A stretch of DNA of 46,782 nucleotides from Acidobacteriota bacterium (GCA_021790995.1 JAJYFA010000012.1:1-46782); one strand, 5' to 3'; shown: positions 1 to 9,352, counted from the first letter of the stretch. Program-made: numbers and translations. The notes: generated by a model from the sequence alone, not told the origin.

Positions 1-2
1 CG

Positions 3-746
3 GTCTTCGTCGAACCGCTGCTGGTTCCACTCTTCTACAAGCAGGAGCCGCTCCAGAAGCACCATGCCGCGCTGGTGTCCAGAATGGAAACGGTGGTGGC
101 ACGCACTGGGATCAACATCCCGCCCGATCGAATGTATCTCATCAAGGCCAGCGCGAAATCCAAAGGGATTAATGCCTTCGTTGCTGGAATCGGCGCGACC
201 AAGCGGTACGTCATGTGGGACACGGCGACCGATCAGATGCCGGACGACGAAATTCTCTTCGTCTTCGGCCACGAAAGCGGGCACTATGTACTGCACCACA
301 TTCCGAAGATCCTCGCTGGCTCGGCTATCGGCATGTTTTTCATTTACTGGGCATGCGCCGCTCTTGCCGCATGGCTGATCGCACGATACGGAGCCCGATG
401 GGGAGCTAACGTCCTGGCCTCGCGCACGGGCTTCGTGGTGCTTCTGTTTGCGATCTCGCTCGCCGGCTTTCTGACAGAGCCTGCGTCCAATGCCTTCAGC
501 CGCCACTTTGAGCACCAGGCCGATGTTTACGGGCAGGAGGCGATCCACGACATTGTGGCAGATCCACAAAAGACCGCCGTCGCCGCCTTCAACAAGCTGG
601 GCGAGTCGTGGCTTGAAGATCCGAATCCGAATCCGATCATCGAGTTCTGGCTCTTCAACCACCCCAGCGTCGAACATCGCGCCGAGTTCGCCGAACACTA
701 CAATCCGTGGGCGAACGGCGGGCACGGAGAGTTTTTCAAAAACTAG
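3..746 (+). CDS. M48-family (Ste24/HtpX-like) membrane zinc metalloprotease, 5' end missing
   Basis: The frame is open to the left edge, so the gene begins outside the window; 247 C-terminal residues are visible. A zinc-binding HESGH motif lies at about bases 270-284. The likely third ligand is the glutamate of HFEHQAD at about base 510, a spacing normal for M48 peptidases. Two hydrophobic stretches lie between them (about residues 106-129 and 143-157 of the visible part), as in integral-membrane Ste24/HtpX enzymes, which cleave membrane or misfolded proteins. The gene is convergent with rimM and separated from it by about 66 bases. The family call is firm; the substrate is unknown. A GTG at 75 is only an internal codon. 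Confidence 0.85.
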   Translation, partial: VFVEPLLVPLFYKQEPLQKHHAALVSRMETVVARTGINIPPDRMYLIKASAKSKGINAFVAGIGATKRYVMWDTATDQMPDDEILFVFGHESGHYVLHHIPKILAGSAIGMFFIYWACAALAAWLIARYGARWGANVLASRTGFVVLLFAISLAGFLTEPASNAFSRHFEHQADVYGQEAIHDIVADPQKTAVAAFNKLGESWLEDPNPNPIIEFWLFNHPSVEHRAEFAEHYNPWANGGHGEFFKN

Positions 747-812
747 CGATTGCATCGCGCGGTTCTGAAATCGTCGGAAGCAGGTGCGGGGCTCACCTCT
801 GACGTTGGCCCG

Positions 813-1400
813 CTACCGGACATTCAGGTCAATCAGCCCTTCGGGCAGCGCCATCTCCATGCGCCGGCCTTCGAGATCGATGTGGCGCAGATAACTTCTT
901 GCAAAAGGAATGAGCACCTCGCCACGCGCGCCTCGGACCACGAGAAGCGGGACGGGACCGACCGAACGGTCTACGTCCTCGATCTCGCCGATTTGGACCG
1001 GCTCCGGACCGGCAACGTCTACCAGAATGCAGCCGATGAGGTCGCCGACGTAGGCCTCGCCTTCGGCCAGTGGTGCACGCTCGGCGCGGGGAATGGCGAC
1101 AATCAGGCCATTCAACTCTTCGGCCGCGGAGATAGAGTCGACGCCGGCAAAATGCAGCACAATGCCGCCCTTGTGCAGCCAGTAGTTGGTGAGCTCGACG
1201 GGGCGAGATTGGGGAGAAGTAGGCTTGGTCTCCCGTGCCCCCAAAAGCAAAAGATCTGGAGCACCCAGAAGAAACAAGTGCCTGCGCTCCGCAAATTTTT
1301 CAGGGAAATCGGTGAGAATCTCTGCAAAGACCTCACCTTTACGGCCTTGTGGACTGCGAACGCGCGCCAGCCAGACCCAGGTTTCCGGCGCTGAAGTCAC
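813..1400 (-). CDS. rimM: Ribosome maturation factor RimM
   Basis: The 195-residue product has the RimM N-terminal barrel (WLARVRSPQGRKGEV, with the family's G-x-x-G-E pattern) followed by a PRC-barrel-like half (YVGDLIGC, then VLIPFARSY near the end). RimM binds ribosomal protein S19 and assists maturation of the 30S head. The start is taken as GTG at 1400 because a GGAGGGA Shine-Dalgarno sequence sits about five bases upstream; a TTG at 1412 would also keep the frame. It is the third gene of an rpsP-khpA-rimM operon. In most bacteria trmD and rplS follow, but here the next gene is a convergent protease. Confidence 0.93.
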   Translation of the reverse strand: MTSAPETWVWLARVRSPQGRKGEVFAEILTDFPEKFAERRHLFLLGAPDLLLLGARETKPTSPQSRPVELTNYWLHKGGIVLHFAGVDSISAAEELNGLIVAIPRAERAPLAEGEAYVGDLIGCILVDVAGPEPVQIGEIEDVDRSVGPVPLLVVRGARGEVLIPFARSYLRHIDLEGRRMEMALPEGLIDLNVR

Positions 1401-1448
1401 ATCTCCCTCCAACTCCGGAAGATGCGGCCGGTGCGCAGAACGGAGGCC

Positions 1449-1718
1449 CTACGCTTGCTCGTCCTCTTCCAGAATGTCGAGCGTGTAGCGATGGTGCAGC
1501 TTCATGCTGACCGCGCCAAGTATGGTGCGGATCGACCGCGCGGTCCGTCCCTGCTTGCCGATCACTTTGCCCACATCCTGCGCCGCCACGTGAAGCCGCA
1601 GCACCGTGCTCTCATCCCGGTTCACGGATTCCACTTCAACAGCTTCCGATTCATCCACCAAAGCCCGCGCGATTTCGCGGACCAGTTCGTCGACTTGCAC
1701 CATCTCAGCTTGGGCCAT
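1449..1718 (-). CDS. khpA: KH-domain RNA-binding protein KhpA (YlqC family)
   Basis: The 89-residue protein consists of a single KH domain, with the RNA-binding GxxG loop as GKQG at residues 54-57, followed by RTARSIRTIL. KhpA proteins bind RNA, often together with KhpB/Jag, and influence cell shape and division in Gram-positive bacteria; the role here is inferred from the family. The start is ATG at 1718, with AGAGG about seven bases upstream; an upstream GTG at 1736 would add six residues. It lies between rpsP and rimM, the classic position for this gene. Confidence 0.92.
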   Translation of the reverse strand: MAQAEMVQVDELVREIARALVDESEAVEVESVNRDESTVLRLHVAAQDVGKVIGKQGRTARSIRTILGAVSMKLHHRYTLDILEEDEQA

Positions 1719-1863
1719 GATCTTGCCTCTGACCATCTACTACAGTACGAAGATTGAAGCCTCTTGGACCGTGCGCGAATGGTAACACGTATGCCTGACC
1801 GGCGCAACGAGTTAGTGCTGCCCCGCGGCCCTTGATGCTGCGCGTTGACGTTGCGGGGACAGC

Positions 1864-2133
1864 TCAGGCTGCCGTTGGGTCCGGAACCGCAGGCGCCGAC
1901 GCCGGGTTCTTTTCGATCAGCTTTGCCAAAGTGGACGAAAGCTGGGCACCCTTGCTGCGCCAGTAGGCAATCCGCTCGTGCTGCAGATTGACTGTCGCAG
2001 GGTTGGTGCGTGGATTGTAGGTGCCCACCACCTCAATGGAGCGGCCGTTGCGGGCACGGTCCTTCTCGATGACGACAATACGGTAATAGGGCTGCTTGCG
2101 GGCGCCAACGCGCGCCAAACGAATCATGACCAC
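1864..2133 (-). CDS. rpsP: 30S ribosomal protein S16
   Basis: The 89-residue protein matches S16 from its first residues (MVMIRLARVGARKQPYYRIVV, then GRSIEVVGTYNP) through the RIAYWRSKGAQLS segment. S16 binds 16S rRNA early in 30S assembly. The start is taken as GTG at 2133 because S16 proteins usually begin MVxIRLAR; ATG at 2127 is the alternative. An AAAGGA lies about 12 bases upstream of the GTG. The C-terminal tail is rich in Ala and Pro. It is the first gene of the rpsP-khpA-rimM operon, with a candidate promoter about 165 bases upstream. Confidence 0.95.
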   Translation of the reverse strand: MVMIRLARVGARKQPYYRIVVIEKDRARNGRSIEVVGTYNPRTNPATVNLQHERIAYWRSKGAQLSSTLAKLIEKNPASAPAVPDPTAA

Positions 2134-2296
2134 AGTGGCTATCGTTCCTTTCCGGTTTACGAGCTTCTCGTGCGCTTCCGAGGAGAATTTTGCGCCGGAT
2201 CTGCGCCCACTTACAGACTTGCACGCGAGCGGCGGCCGATCTCCTGCGCAAGAACGGCCGGACAGATGCGCCCGGCCGCACAGATCGCAATACCTA

Positions 2297-2326
2297 AGTA
2301 TCGCCGAAATCGGGCCTGCGTGGCAA
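2297..2326 (-). promoter_or_regulatory. Candidate sigma70 promoter for the rpsP operon
   Basis: On the minus strand TTGCCA (2321-2326) is followed after 18 bases by GATACT (2297-2302). Each hexamer matches four or five of six consensus positions. It points toward rpsP and leaves a leader of about 155 bases. The IS end lies about 75 bases upstream, so the insertion appears to have spared it. This is by eye only. Confidence 0.4.
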
Positions 2327-2377
2327 ATCCGCTTTCGCTCGCGCGGAGCCTCGTTTTCGGAGATCAGCTTCCGGCTG

Positions 2378-2395
2378 GAGCCACTTGCAAAATTC
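2378..2395 (+). repeat. Degenerate second copy of the IS end
   Basis: GAGCCACTTGCAAAATTC resembles the IS terminus GAGCCTCTTGCAAAATTT that begins a few bases inside 2403, and is in the same orientation. It lies just outside the element. It may be a relic of an earlier insertion or a tandem end. Confidence 0.55.
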
Positions 2396-2402
2396 GAGAA
2401 TG

Positions 2403-3512
2403 TTCAGAGCCTCTTGCAAAATTTCTGAGCCGGGATGCTCGGATTGTTCAAGATTGAGTCGCAAACCGTGGTCTCAGCGGTATATCTGCCATTTGTTTGG
2501 GATCTGAGCCGGATTTTCGTTCTCCATCGGCATTTTCAGCCACGCCGCGACCGGGCTTGAGGATTTCTCTGCTCGATGAGTAGGAGCTACGCGGCGTGTT
2601 TACCGGATCAGCCGCAAGATCTGATCGGCGGCCAGTATCGGGATACCGAACATCAGGTGGCACATCACTTTTGCGTGGCCGCGCACGCGGACCATGCGGC
2701 CGCCGAACTCGTCCTTCAACCGCGCGTTGACCCGCTCGACGGTCGTCCGCTCGCGGTAGCGCACGTCTTCGGCGGCAGGCAGATGCAGCAGGCGGCGGCG
2801 TCTTTCCTCGGCCGCCAGCTGGGCCTTGCGATCCGAACTGCCGTGCGGATGTAGGTCGATAATCGGCACATGGCCCAGCGCGCGGCAGTGTGCGTGGATC
2901 GCCACCGCGTCGTAGGCCGAGTCCATCAAGTCGTAGAGATTGGTCACGCGGCGGGCGGTCATCTCGGCCAGCGGAATCGCCACCTGGCTGTCGTGCGCGG
3001 AGGCCGAAGTCAGAATGCAACTGACCGGAATCTGTCCGTCGGCGACATCGAGGTGCAGCTTGTAGCCGATCCAGCTTTCCTTGTAGCCCTGGCTGTTTTT
3101 CTTCGTGCCCACATTGCATGCGCGCGGCAGTTCGTCGAGCATCTCTTCCAGAGTCATCGTGCGCTGCCGCTCGATGCGCGTCGGCTCGGGCGCGCAAGCG
3201 GGTTCGCCTTTGGCCGGGCGGCCCACTCCCCCCATCCACGGAGCCACCAGCGACTCAATCTCGGCCAAGCCCAGGATCTCCACCAGTTGGCGATGCTTGT
3301 CCGATCGAGAACCCAGTTGCTGTTCGAGGGTGGGAAACAGCACGCCTTGCAGAAGACGCTCAAATGGCTTCAGTAGACCGGAAACGCTAAACTGCATACG
3401 GTGGCATCGCTACGCGAAAGAATGGGTGCTGGAAAACCGATTCTAAAGCAGACGATCCCCACCCTTATCAGCTAAATCAAATAAACGTAGGAATTTTGCA
3501 AGAGGCTCTGAA
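2403..3512 (-). mobile_element. Internally deleted insertion sequence with 21-bp terminal inverted repeats
   Basis: The element is bounded by perfect 21-bp inverted repeats at 2403-2423 (TTCAGAGCCTCTTGC...) and 3492-3512. It is 1110 bp long and carries one transposase reading frame on the minus strand. From memory, relatives of this transposase (IS1182-like DDE group) are 400 residues or more, so about 450 bp or more has probably been lost from the middle. No clear target-site duplication is visible at the flanks. It lies between the rpsP promoter and the cytidylate-kinase-like gene and interrupts no recognisable gene. Confidence 0.85.
2600..3397 (-). pseudogene. DDE transposase (IS1182-like) with internal in-frame deletion
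   Basis: The frame encodes 265 residues. The N-terminus (MQFSVSGLLKPFERLLQ) and the C-terminal catalytic half match long DDE transposases: YKESWIGYKLHLDVADGQI, the second aspartate in LYDLMDSAYDA, and the glutamate in TTVERVNARLKDEFGG. The segment that should carry the first catalytic aspartate (usually a DSTAI-like motif) is absent. The N-terminal part runs directly into the linker at about residues 55-65 (WMGGVGRPAKGE). The protein should therefore be inactive by itself, although the element might still be moved by a full-length copy elsewhere. Family placement is from memory. Confidence 0.82.
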
Positions 3513-3679
3513 GAGTCTACGATAGACGGATGGACGCGGCCGCGCGCCATCGCTACTCGGAGGCAGGAGGAATGCGCAGTGAAGGCAGGGTGCAGCTTTA
3601 CAGCGCGTGAAAGACTTTCCGCTGAGCGGAATTGATATGACTCGATGCGCCGCGAAGATATGCGGAGCGAGAGGGGACG

Positions 3680-4297
3680 ATGGACTATCGGGCGTTGACC
3701 ATCACGCGAGAGTTCGGAAGCGGCGGAGCGGGAATCGCGCGCATCCTGGCGAAGGAATTGGGTTGGAAGCTGCTCGACCGCGAGCTGATTGAAAATATCG
3801 CCTACACCGCACACGTAGATACCGACGTGGTAAAGCATCACGACGAATGTATTGAATCGATGCTCACCCGCATGAAGCAGAATGCGGTTCGCGCCGGCGC
3901 GGCGGTATCGATTGGCGTCGTCATCAAGGATAACTTCGACGACAAGCGCATGGCGGAGCTCACGCGGCAGATTATCAAACAGGCTTACGAAAACTGCCAA
4001 TGCGTGATTGTGGGCCGCGGCGCGCAGTGTATTTTGCGGTCGCGGCCGGATGTCTTTCATGTCTACGTCTATGCGCCGCTTGCCGACCGGATACGCCGCG
4101 TGCGCGAGCGGTCGGGCATGGACGAAAATGAAGCTGAGCGGCGCATCCACACCGTCGATGCGGAGCGGACGCATTACCTAAAGCGGATTTTTGGCGAGAA
4201 CTGGCGCGAACCGAATCTCTACAATCTGCTGATTTCTTCCCATGCGGGCGAAGAAAAAGCTGCCCGCGTGATTCGCTGCGCAATGACTGGGCAGTAG
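3680..4297 (+). CDS. Cytidylate-kinase-like family protein
   Basis: The 205-residue product opens with TITREFGSGGAGIARILAKELGW, a P-loop of the cytidylate-kinase-like family. VIVGRGAQCIL and FHVYVYAPLADRIRRV follow, as in P-loop nucleoside and nucleotide kinases. It is not the canonical Cmk, and its substrate cannot be told from sequence. The start ATG at 3680 is preceded by GAGAGGGGAC. It stands alone between the IS and a convergent VWFA gene 44 bases downstream. Confidence 0.82.
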   Translation: MDYRALTITREFGSGGAGIARILAKELGWKLLDRELIENIAYTAHVDTDVVKHHDECIESMLTRMKQNAVRAGAAVSIGVVIKDNFDDKRMAELTRQIIKQAYENCQCVIVGRGAQCILRSRPDVFHVYVYAPLADRIRRVRERSGMDENEAERRIHTVDAERTHYLKRIFGENWREPNLYNLLISSHAGEEKAARVIRCAMTGQ

Positions 4298-4341
4298 GCC
4301 AATCCCGTAAACAAAAAATCTCTCGCAATCCCTTGCTGGAT

Positions 4342-5958
4342 CTACTTCGGCGCGGGACGCACATAGGGCGGACGGAATGTGTCGCGGCGCTGTGGTGTGA
4401 TGAGCTTTGGTTCGGGGGTAGGCGCTGTGGGAGCGGCATCGATCAACTTGCGGTCCACTTCGGCGCTCCCCATCCGGCCGCCCAATTCCGTCTCCACGAC
4501 CACGCGCACCTTTTGCGTTTTGCGCGGGATGCGAACTGTAATCGGCATCGTTGTGAGCACATTGGCTACGTCATTGAGCGGAGCGCCGGCCTGGGATTCA
4601 CGCGGCGAAAGATTTTCCTCCAAAATCTTCGAGGCGAGCACATCGCGGTTTTTGTCGAAGCTGACTGCAGCGAGAATCAGATTGGCGGAGTTCTTGCCGC
4701 TGTTGCTCAGGAGCCAGTGGAGATCCATGGCCCGCAACTGCACTGTCAACTGCGCTGAATTGGTGTCGGGATGGCGCACAATGCTGGACACGTGAACGTC
4801 AAGCGCCTTGAATGGAATGCTGGATTGAGATGCCTCGACGAGGTTTGTCATGGTTTGCTGCCGGGGATCGTCGACCTGGTACCTTTGCGGAGCGTAGTAA
4901 CCAGCCTTGGTAACAACGCGCAGGCTCCGATCGCGGACCGTCACGCGGATGCGGCGGAATTTGCCGTTGTCTTCCCGATCCTGAGGCTGGTAGGTCAGCG
5001 TGTAATACTCCGAGCCTAGAAGCTCCGACCTTGCAATCAGCTTGTCGACGTCGTTGCGGTTGAAGAAGAGCTTACCGCCAGTCGCATTGGCAAAGACGCC
5101 GAAGTTGATATCGCCGCTGAAGGGGTCGTCGTCGCCAATGTCCATATCCGAGTCCATCATGCTGATTGTCATGTCCCGGTGCATTTTGAGGCCGGGATAG
5201 ATGACATAGAGCGTAATGCGCGAATCCACCAGCATGTTGGTGGTGTCATGCACATACTGCTTCAGGTCTGCGATGTCCTGGCCAGTAAAATCGGGTCCGA
5301 TGAGGGTGATATTGGGCCCGCCGTGGCCGACCCAGACAACATTCTTTCGCCCCGGCACGCCCTTGCTCTGCAGGGCGATCTGCTGCAGCGCGTCGATCGA
5401 CTGCTGAAAGCGATCCCAGAAGAAGAAACCGTTCATTTCCTTGTAAGGAATCGCCGGTGGAAGATGATGGAGAGCTTCAAGAAGGTCGGCGCGGTTGTAT
5501 GTAAATCCCTGTACCAGTTCCAGCGTATCGTTTCCGATGACCATCATCTCCGTCGGCGCGGGCAGTTGCTCGGGCTGCCTCATCAGAAATTCCTTCACCG
5601 AATAGCGAATGAACGCAAAGTCCGCGAAGCTGGAATTCAGCATGTCGAGGACAATGATCGTGGTGGGAGCCTTTCCACTCGCGTTATCCCCGGCGATTAT
5701 TCGATGCACCTGCGGCGCCTCAAAGGAAAAGATGCGCTGCGGTTTCTTGTCTTCGGTGATGGTGAAGTCGTTGCGGGTGAGTCCACTGACGACGGGATTG
5801 CCACGCTTGTCGAGCACCGTTACGTCAAGAAAGACCAGATTGGACGAGACGTGAAAGGTAGGTGTGGGCAAAGAACCGCCTTGCACTTGCGCTCGCGCTT
5901 CGGGGATAAAGATGAAGATCAGCAGCGCCGCACACAACTGCATTTGCGGGATCCGCAT
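4342..5958 (-). CDS. Secreted VWFA-related domain protein (acidobacterial family)
   Basis: The 538-residue protein begins with a signal peptide (MRIPQMQLCAALLIFIFIPEARA) followed by FHVSSNLVFLDVTVLDKRGNPV and LTRNDFTITEDKKPQ, the standard opening of the acidobacterial VWFA-related family. The VWA-like core starts at TTIIVLDMLNSSFAD. Its metal-site motif is DxLNS rather than DxSxS, so metal binding may be altered. The C-terminal region (IPFKALDVHVSS) looks like a beta-rich domain. The start ATG at 5958 is chosen for its GCGAGG Shine-Dalgarno; ATG at 5973 is the alternative. Likely exported to the periplasm or surface; function unknown. Divergent from the YwiC-like gene. Confidence 0.85.
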   Translation of the reverse strand: MRIPQMQLCAALLIFIFIPEARAQVQGGSLPTPTFHVSSNLVFLDVTVLDKRGNPVVSGLTRNDFTITEDKKPQRIFSFEAPQVHRIIAGDNASGKAPTTIIVLDMLNSSFADFAFIRYSVKEFLMRQPEQLPAPTEMMVIGNDTLELVQGFTYNRADLLEALHHLPPAIPYKEMNGFFFWDRFQQSIDALQQIALQSKGVPGRKNVVWVGHGGPNITLIGPDFTGQDIADLKQYVHDTTNMLVDSRITLYVIYPGLKMHRDMTISMMDSDMDIGDDDPFSGDINFGVFANATGGKLFFNRNDVDKLIARSELLGSEYYTLTYQPQDREDNGKFRRIRVTVRDRSLRVVTKAGYYAPQRYQVDDPRQQTMTNLVEASQSSIPFKALDVHVSSIVRHPDTNSAQLTVQLRAMDLHWLLSNSGKNSANLILAAVSFDKNRDVLASKILEENLSPRESQAGAPLNDVANVLTTMPITVRIPRKTQKVRVVVETELGGRMGSAEVDRKLIDAAPTAPTPEPKLITPQRRDTFRPPYVRPAPK

Positions 5959-6229
5959 GGGAAGCCTCGCCATGAGTGTACAGCGCACGGGAAAACCAGA
6001 GCAAATGCGACCTTGGAATGGCCGGAACATGAGGGTTCGGCAAACTTTGCGCGTGGCATGGCGGTCATTGAGCGGCAGCAAGCCGCGCATATCCTGGCAA
6101 ATCGCTCCGCGGCGGGATTTCTGTGACGAAAGTCGCTGTGATTGGAATCGGATTGCCGGTATTCTCATAACATCAGACGTCCGGCAGCGGAATAGGGCCG
6201 TGACACGCGTCAGGTCCTGAGAGTCAGCT

Positions 6230-7078
6230 ATGCAAACACTCGCGCAGACGATCCCGACAAAAACATCGAGCCGAACCAAAGTGTATCTTCCGCGCGAACA
6301 CGGGGCGACTGCGATGCTTCTCGCGCCGATTTTCAGCGCCGCTCTTCTGGCCCGCGCGTGGCGCTGGAGCGAGCTTGCGGTCTTTGCGGCAGCCTTTGCC
6401 GCGATGTCGGCAAAGGATCCTGCTGTCGTGGTGATGAGACAGCAATTTGTGTGGAAACAAAGAAGTCCTGAAACGCCCGCTGCCGTTCGATGGCTCATCG
6501 GCTGGAGCGCGGTTCTCATCGTGAGCGTTTCGGTCATGCTTGCGACCTGGCCGCTCAGAATTTTTCTCGCAGTAGGCACGGGCGTGGCAACGTTTGGTTG
6601 CATTGCGGTCGCCGTCAATCTCAAGAATCGTCAACGCTCGACGCTCTTCCAGATTGCGAGCGCAGCGGCGCTGACTTCGACCTCTGTGGCGACGTGCGCG
6701 TCTGCGATTGGCGCCATCGCGCCCTGGTGCTGGTGGCTTTGGGCTTTGATGGCGATGCAGGCAAGCGCGGGAATTCTGGTTGTCCATGCACGGCTGGACG
6801 CGCGGATTGCCCTCCGCAAGGCCATCGCCCTGAGCCTGCAGTTTCGCCGCGCAGCTCAGGCCGCGGTGGGGTTCCTGCTGTGCGCGGCTCTTGCTGCCGC
6901 GATCTTCAGGTATATTTGGATCGCTCTGGCCCTGGCGCTTGCCGCCGCCGGCTATGCCTACGACCTCAGGCGGCAGAAGAATTCCGCTTCGCTCCAGATG
7001 CCGCTGAAGACCGTGGGATTGCAGGCGCTGATGCTCTCGACGGTGTACGCCGCTCTACTGATCGCGGGCCTCTGGTAG
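6230..7078 (+). CDS. YwiC-like integral membrane protein
   Basis: The 282-residue protein has the YwiC-family signature LPREHGATAMLLAPIF at about residues 24-39, then roughly eight to ten hydrophobic segments to the C-terminus (last one ALMLSTVYAALLIAGLW). The family is widespread in bacteria but has no established function; it is probably in the inner membrane. The start ATG at 6230 follows CTGAGAGTCAGCT. It is divergent from the VWFA gene and convergent with glmS. Confidence 0.82.
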   Translation: MQTLAQTIPTKTSSRTKVYLPREHGATAMLLAPIFSAALLARAWRWSELAVFAAAFAAMSAKDPAVVVMRQQFVWKQRSPETPAAVRWLIGWSAVLIVSVSVMLATWPLRIFLAVGTGVATFGCIAVAVNLKNRQRSTLFQIASAAALTSTSVATCASAIGAIAPWCWWLWALMAMQASAGILVVHARLDARIALRKAIALSLQFRRAAQAAVGFLLCAALAAAIFRYIWIALALALAAAGYAYDLRRQKNSASLQMPLKTVGLQALMLSTVYAALLIAGLW

Positions 7079-7394
7079 TAGAAATCTGACGCTTCTGGCC
7101 TGGGCTTGTTGAACAGCGTCAACCCAACTCCATTCGCCGGATGATCCGATACAAATCGTCAGCAAAACGTCAGGGTTCATCCGGCTCCTGCACCGCGCCG
7201 CCGAGGATTGGAGTTGTTAATCCTGGGAAGCGCGGAGTGCTGTTCTGTTCGTGCCGCATCATGCGCGTGGAGTTGATGCGGCCGCCTGGGGTGAATCCGA
7301 ACGCAAGGGCGCAGGTAGACACTACCATGATGATCGCGGCCTCGAAAGGGGATGCAACTGCGATCTGGATAGCTGCCGGGCAGCGTGCAAACTC
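7079..7394. other. Gene-free interval between ywiC-like gene and glmS
   Basis: This 316-base convergent interval holds no convincing gene: the open frames lack codon bias and recognisable sequence. A short palindrome GCTGCCGGGCAGC at 7372-7384 lies just past the glmS stop and could help end transcription, but it has no T tract. Confidence 0.5.
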
Positions 7395-9278
7395 TTACTC
7401 CACCGTCACGCTCTTGGCCAGGTTGCGGGGCTGGTCCACATCGCAACCGCGGCGGACGGCGATGTAATAGGCGAGCAGTTGCAGTGGGACGATTTCAATA
7501 AGAGGCGAAAGCAACTCCGGCACTGGCGGAATGGCGATCACGTGCTCCACGAGGCCGCGGATCGTCTCGTCGCCCTGGGTGGCGATTGCAATCACACGCC
7601 CGCTTCGCGCCGTCACTTCCTGGATATTCGAGAGCGTCTTCTCATAGCGCAGCTTCGAGGCCGGATCGGCCTCATCGCGCGTGGCGAGTACGACGACCGG
7701 CAGCGCCTCGTCGATGAGCGCGTTGGGGCCGTGCTTCATCTCGCCCGCCGGATAGCCTTCAGCGTGAATGTAGGAGATTTCCTTGAGCTTGAGCGCGCCT
7801 TCGAGCGCGATCGGGAAGTGAATGCCGCGGCCGAGGTAAAGAAAATCGCGAGCGGTGGAGAATTCTTTGGCGAGCTGCTCGCATTGCGTGGAGGTCGAAC
7901 GCAATATCTCTTCGATCTTTGCGGGCAGGCGGCCGATCTCTTCGATATAGGCGACCGACTGCTCCTTGTCGAGGCGGCCGCGGAGCTGGCCGAGCTTCAT
8001 GGCGAGCAGAAACAGGGCGGTGAGCTGCGAGGTAAATGCCTTCGTCGACGCGACGCCAATCTCCGGGCCGGCGTGCGTGTAGATGGCGCCGTGCGCCTCA
8101 CGCGCCACCATAGCGCCGACCACGTTGCAGATGGCTACGGTCTTTGAGCCGAGCATCTTCATCTCGCGCTGCGCGGCGAGCGTGTCGGCAGTTTCGCCGG
8201 ACTGCGTGATGAGCAGGCCGAGGGCGTTGCGGTCGGGAATGGGATTGCGGTAGCGATATTCGCTCGCGTAGTCCACATCGACGGGCAGGCGCGCGAGGCG
8301 CTCAATCATGTATTTGCCGGTGAGCGCGGCGTGCCAACTGGTGCCGCAGGCGGCGATGTTGATGCTGGAAGCGGAGGCAAGCTCTTCATCCGGGATCTCC
8401 ATTTCGCCGAGGAAGATTTTGCCGGAGTCGAGCGAGACGCGGCCCAGCGTGGTATCGGTGATGGCGCGCGGCTGCTCCCAGATTTCCTTGAGCATGAAGT
8501 GCTTGTAGCCGCCCTTTTCCGCCTGGATCGGATCCCACTGCACGCGCGTCAACTCGCGCTTGACGGGCTGGCCATCGAAGTCGGTGAGCGTGACGCCCTG
8601 GCGCGTGAGGATGGCCATGTCGCCGTCGGCGAGGAAGTAGATGTTGCGCGTGTGGTGCAGGATGCCGGGCACATCGCTGGCGACAAACGCTTCACCCTCG
8701 CCCACGCCGATGATGACCGGCGGTCCCAGCCGCGCGGCCACAATCTTGTCGGGCTCCGCGGCGCTGAGAACGCCGAGAGCGAATGCGCCCGTGAGACGCT
8801 TGGCCGCGCGGCGTACTGCGTCTTCAAGCAGCAACGGCTTGCCTGCGGCTTCAGCTTCTTTCTGCATCTGCTCGATGAGGTGGGCGATGATCTCGGTGTC
8901 GGTCTCGGTGACAAACTTGTGGCCCTGCGCGATGAGTTCGCGCTTCAGATCGAGGTAGTTTTCAACGATGCCGTTGTGCACCACGACGATGCGGCCCGTG
9001 CAGTCGCGGTGCGGATGCGCGTTCTCTTCGGTGGGACGGCCGTGCGTGGCCCAGCGCGTGTGGCCGATGCCGAAAGTGCCTTCGGGCGGATGCTCGCGCA
9101 AGATGCCTTCGAGGTTGCCCAGCTTGCCCGGCGCGCGCCACACTTCCAGCTTCGCGCTTCCCGGCTTGCCCACGGCAATTCCAGCCGAGTCGTAACCGCG
9201 ATATTCCAGCCGCCTGAGCCCTTCAATGATGACGGGGACAACCTTCTTCGATCCGACGTAACCGACGATTCCACACAT
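7395..9278 (-). CDS. glmS: Glutamine-fructose-6-phosphate aminotransferase (isomerizing)
   Basis: The 627-residue enzyme starts [11 protein letters not shown], whose Cys2 becomes the N-terminal nucleophile of the glutaminase domain (residues 1 to about 240; RGYDSAG and TRWATHG are visible). Two SIS domains follow ([30 protein letters not shown] as [51 protein letters not shown]), and it ends LAKSVTVE as in GlmS proteins. It makes glucosamine-6-phosphate from fructose-6-phosphate and glutamine, the first step toward UDP-GlcNAc, peptidoglycan and LPS. It is divergent from trmO with a short gap of about 75 bases. No glmS ribozyme is recognisable upstream. Confidence 0.97.
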   Translation of the reverse strand: MCGIVGYVGSKKVVPVIIEGLRRLEYRGYDSAGIAVGKPGSAKLEVWRAPGKLGNLEGILREHPPEGTFGIGHTRWATHGRPTEENAHPHRDCTGRIVVVHNGIVENYLDLKRELIAQGHKFVTETDTEIIAHLIEQMQKEAEAAGKPLLLEDAVRRAAKRLTGAFALGVLSAAEPDKIVAARLGPPVIIGVGEGEAFVASDVPGILHHTRNIYFLADGDMAILTRQGVTLTDFDGQPVKRELTRVQWDPIQAEKGGYKHFMLKEIWEQPRAITDTTLGRVSLDSGKIFLGEMEIPDEELASASSINIAACGTSWHAALTGKYMIERLARLPVDVDYASEYRYRNPIPDRNALGLLITQSGETADTLAAQREMKMLGSKTVAICNVVGAMVAREAHGAIYTHAGPEIGVASTKAFTSQLTALFLLAMKLGQLRGRLDKEQSVAYIEEIGRLPAKIEEILRSTSTQCEQLAKEFSTARDFLYLGRGIHFPIALEGALKLKEISYIHAEGYPAGEMKHGPNALIDEALPVVVLATRDEADPASKLRYEKTLSNIQEVTARSGRVIAIATQGDETIRGLVEHVIAIPPVPELLSPLIEIVPLQLLAYYIAVRRGCDVDQPRNLAKSVTVE

Positions 9279-9352
9279 GCTTCGATTCTAAAGCCAGCAC
9301 GGCAAAGGACCATGCGCCATTCGCTGGGACGCTGATGGAGGAAAAAAGTAAG

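Noticed and set aside
2448-3239. Long minus-strand frame overlapping the transposase
   Set aside because: It is a shadow in another frame: the composition is Arg/Gly/Ala-heavy and there is no recognisable motif, while the 2600-3397 frame is plainly a transposase.
2390-3525. Target-site duplication flanking the IS
   Set aside because: The bases outside the 21-bp ends (AATG on the left, GAGT on the right) do not match directly; TTCA/TGAA next to the core ends is inverted, part of the repeat itself.
7141-7467. 108-residue plus-strand frame between ywiC-like gene and glmS
   Set aside because: It runs into the antisense of glmS and has no codon bias or family resemblance.
9279-9352. glmS ribozyme
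   Set aside because: The gap is too short and lacks the ribozyme core; that element is known mainly from Firmicutes.
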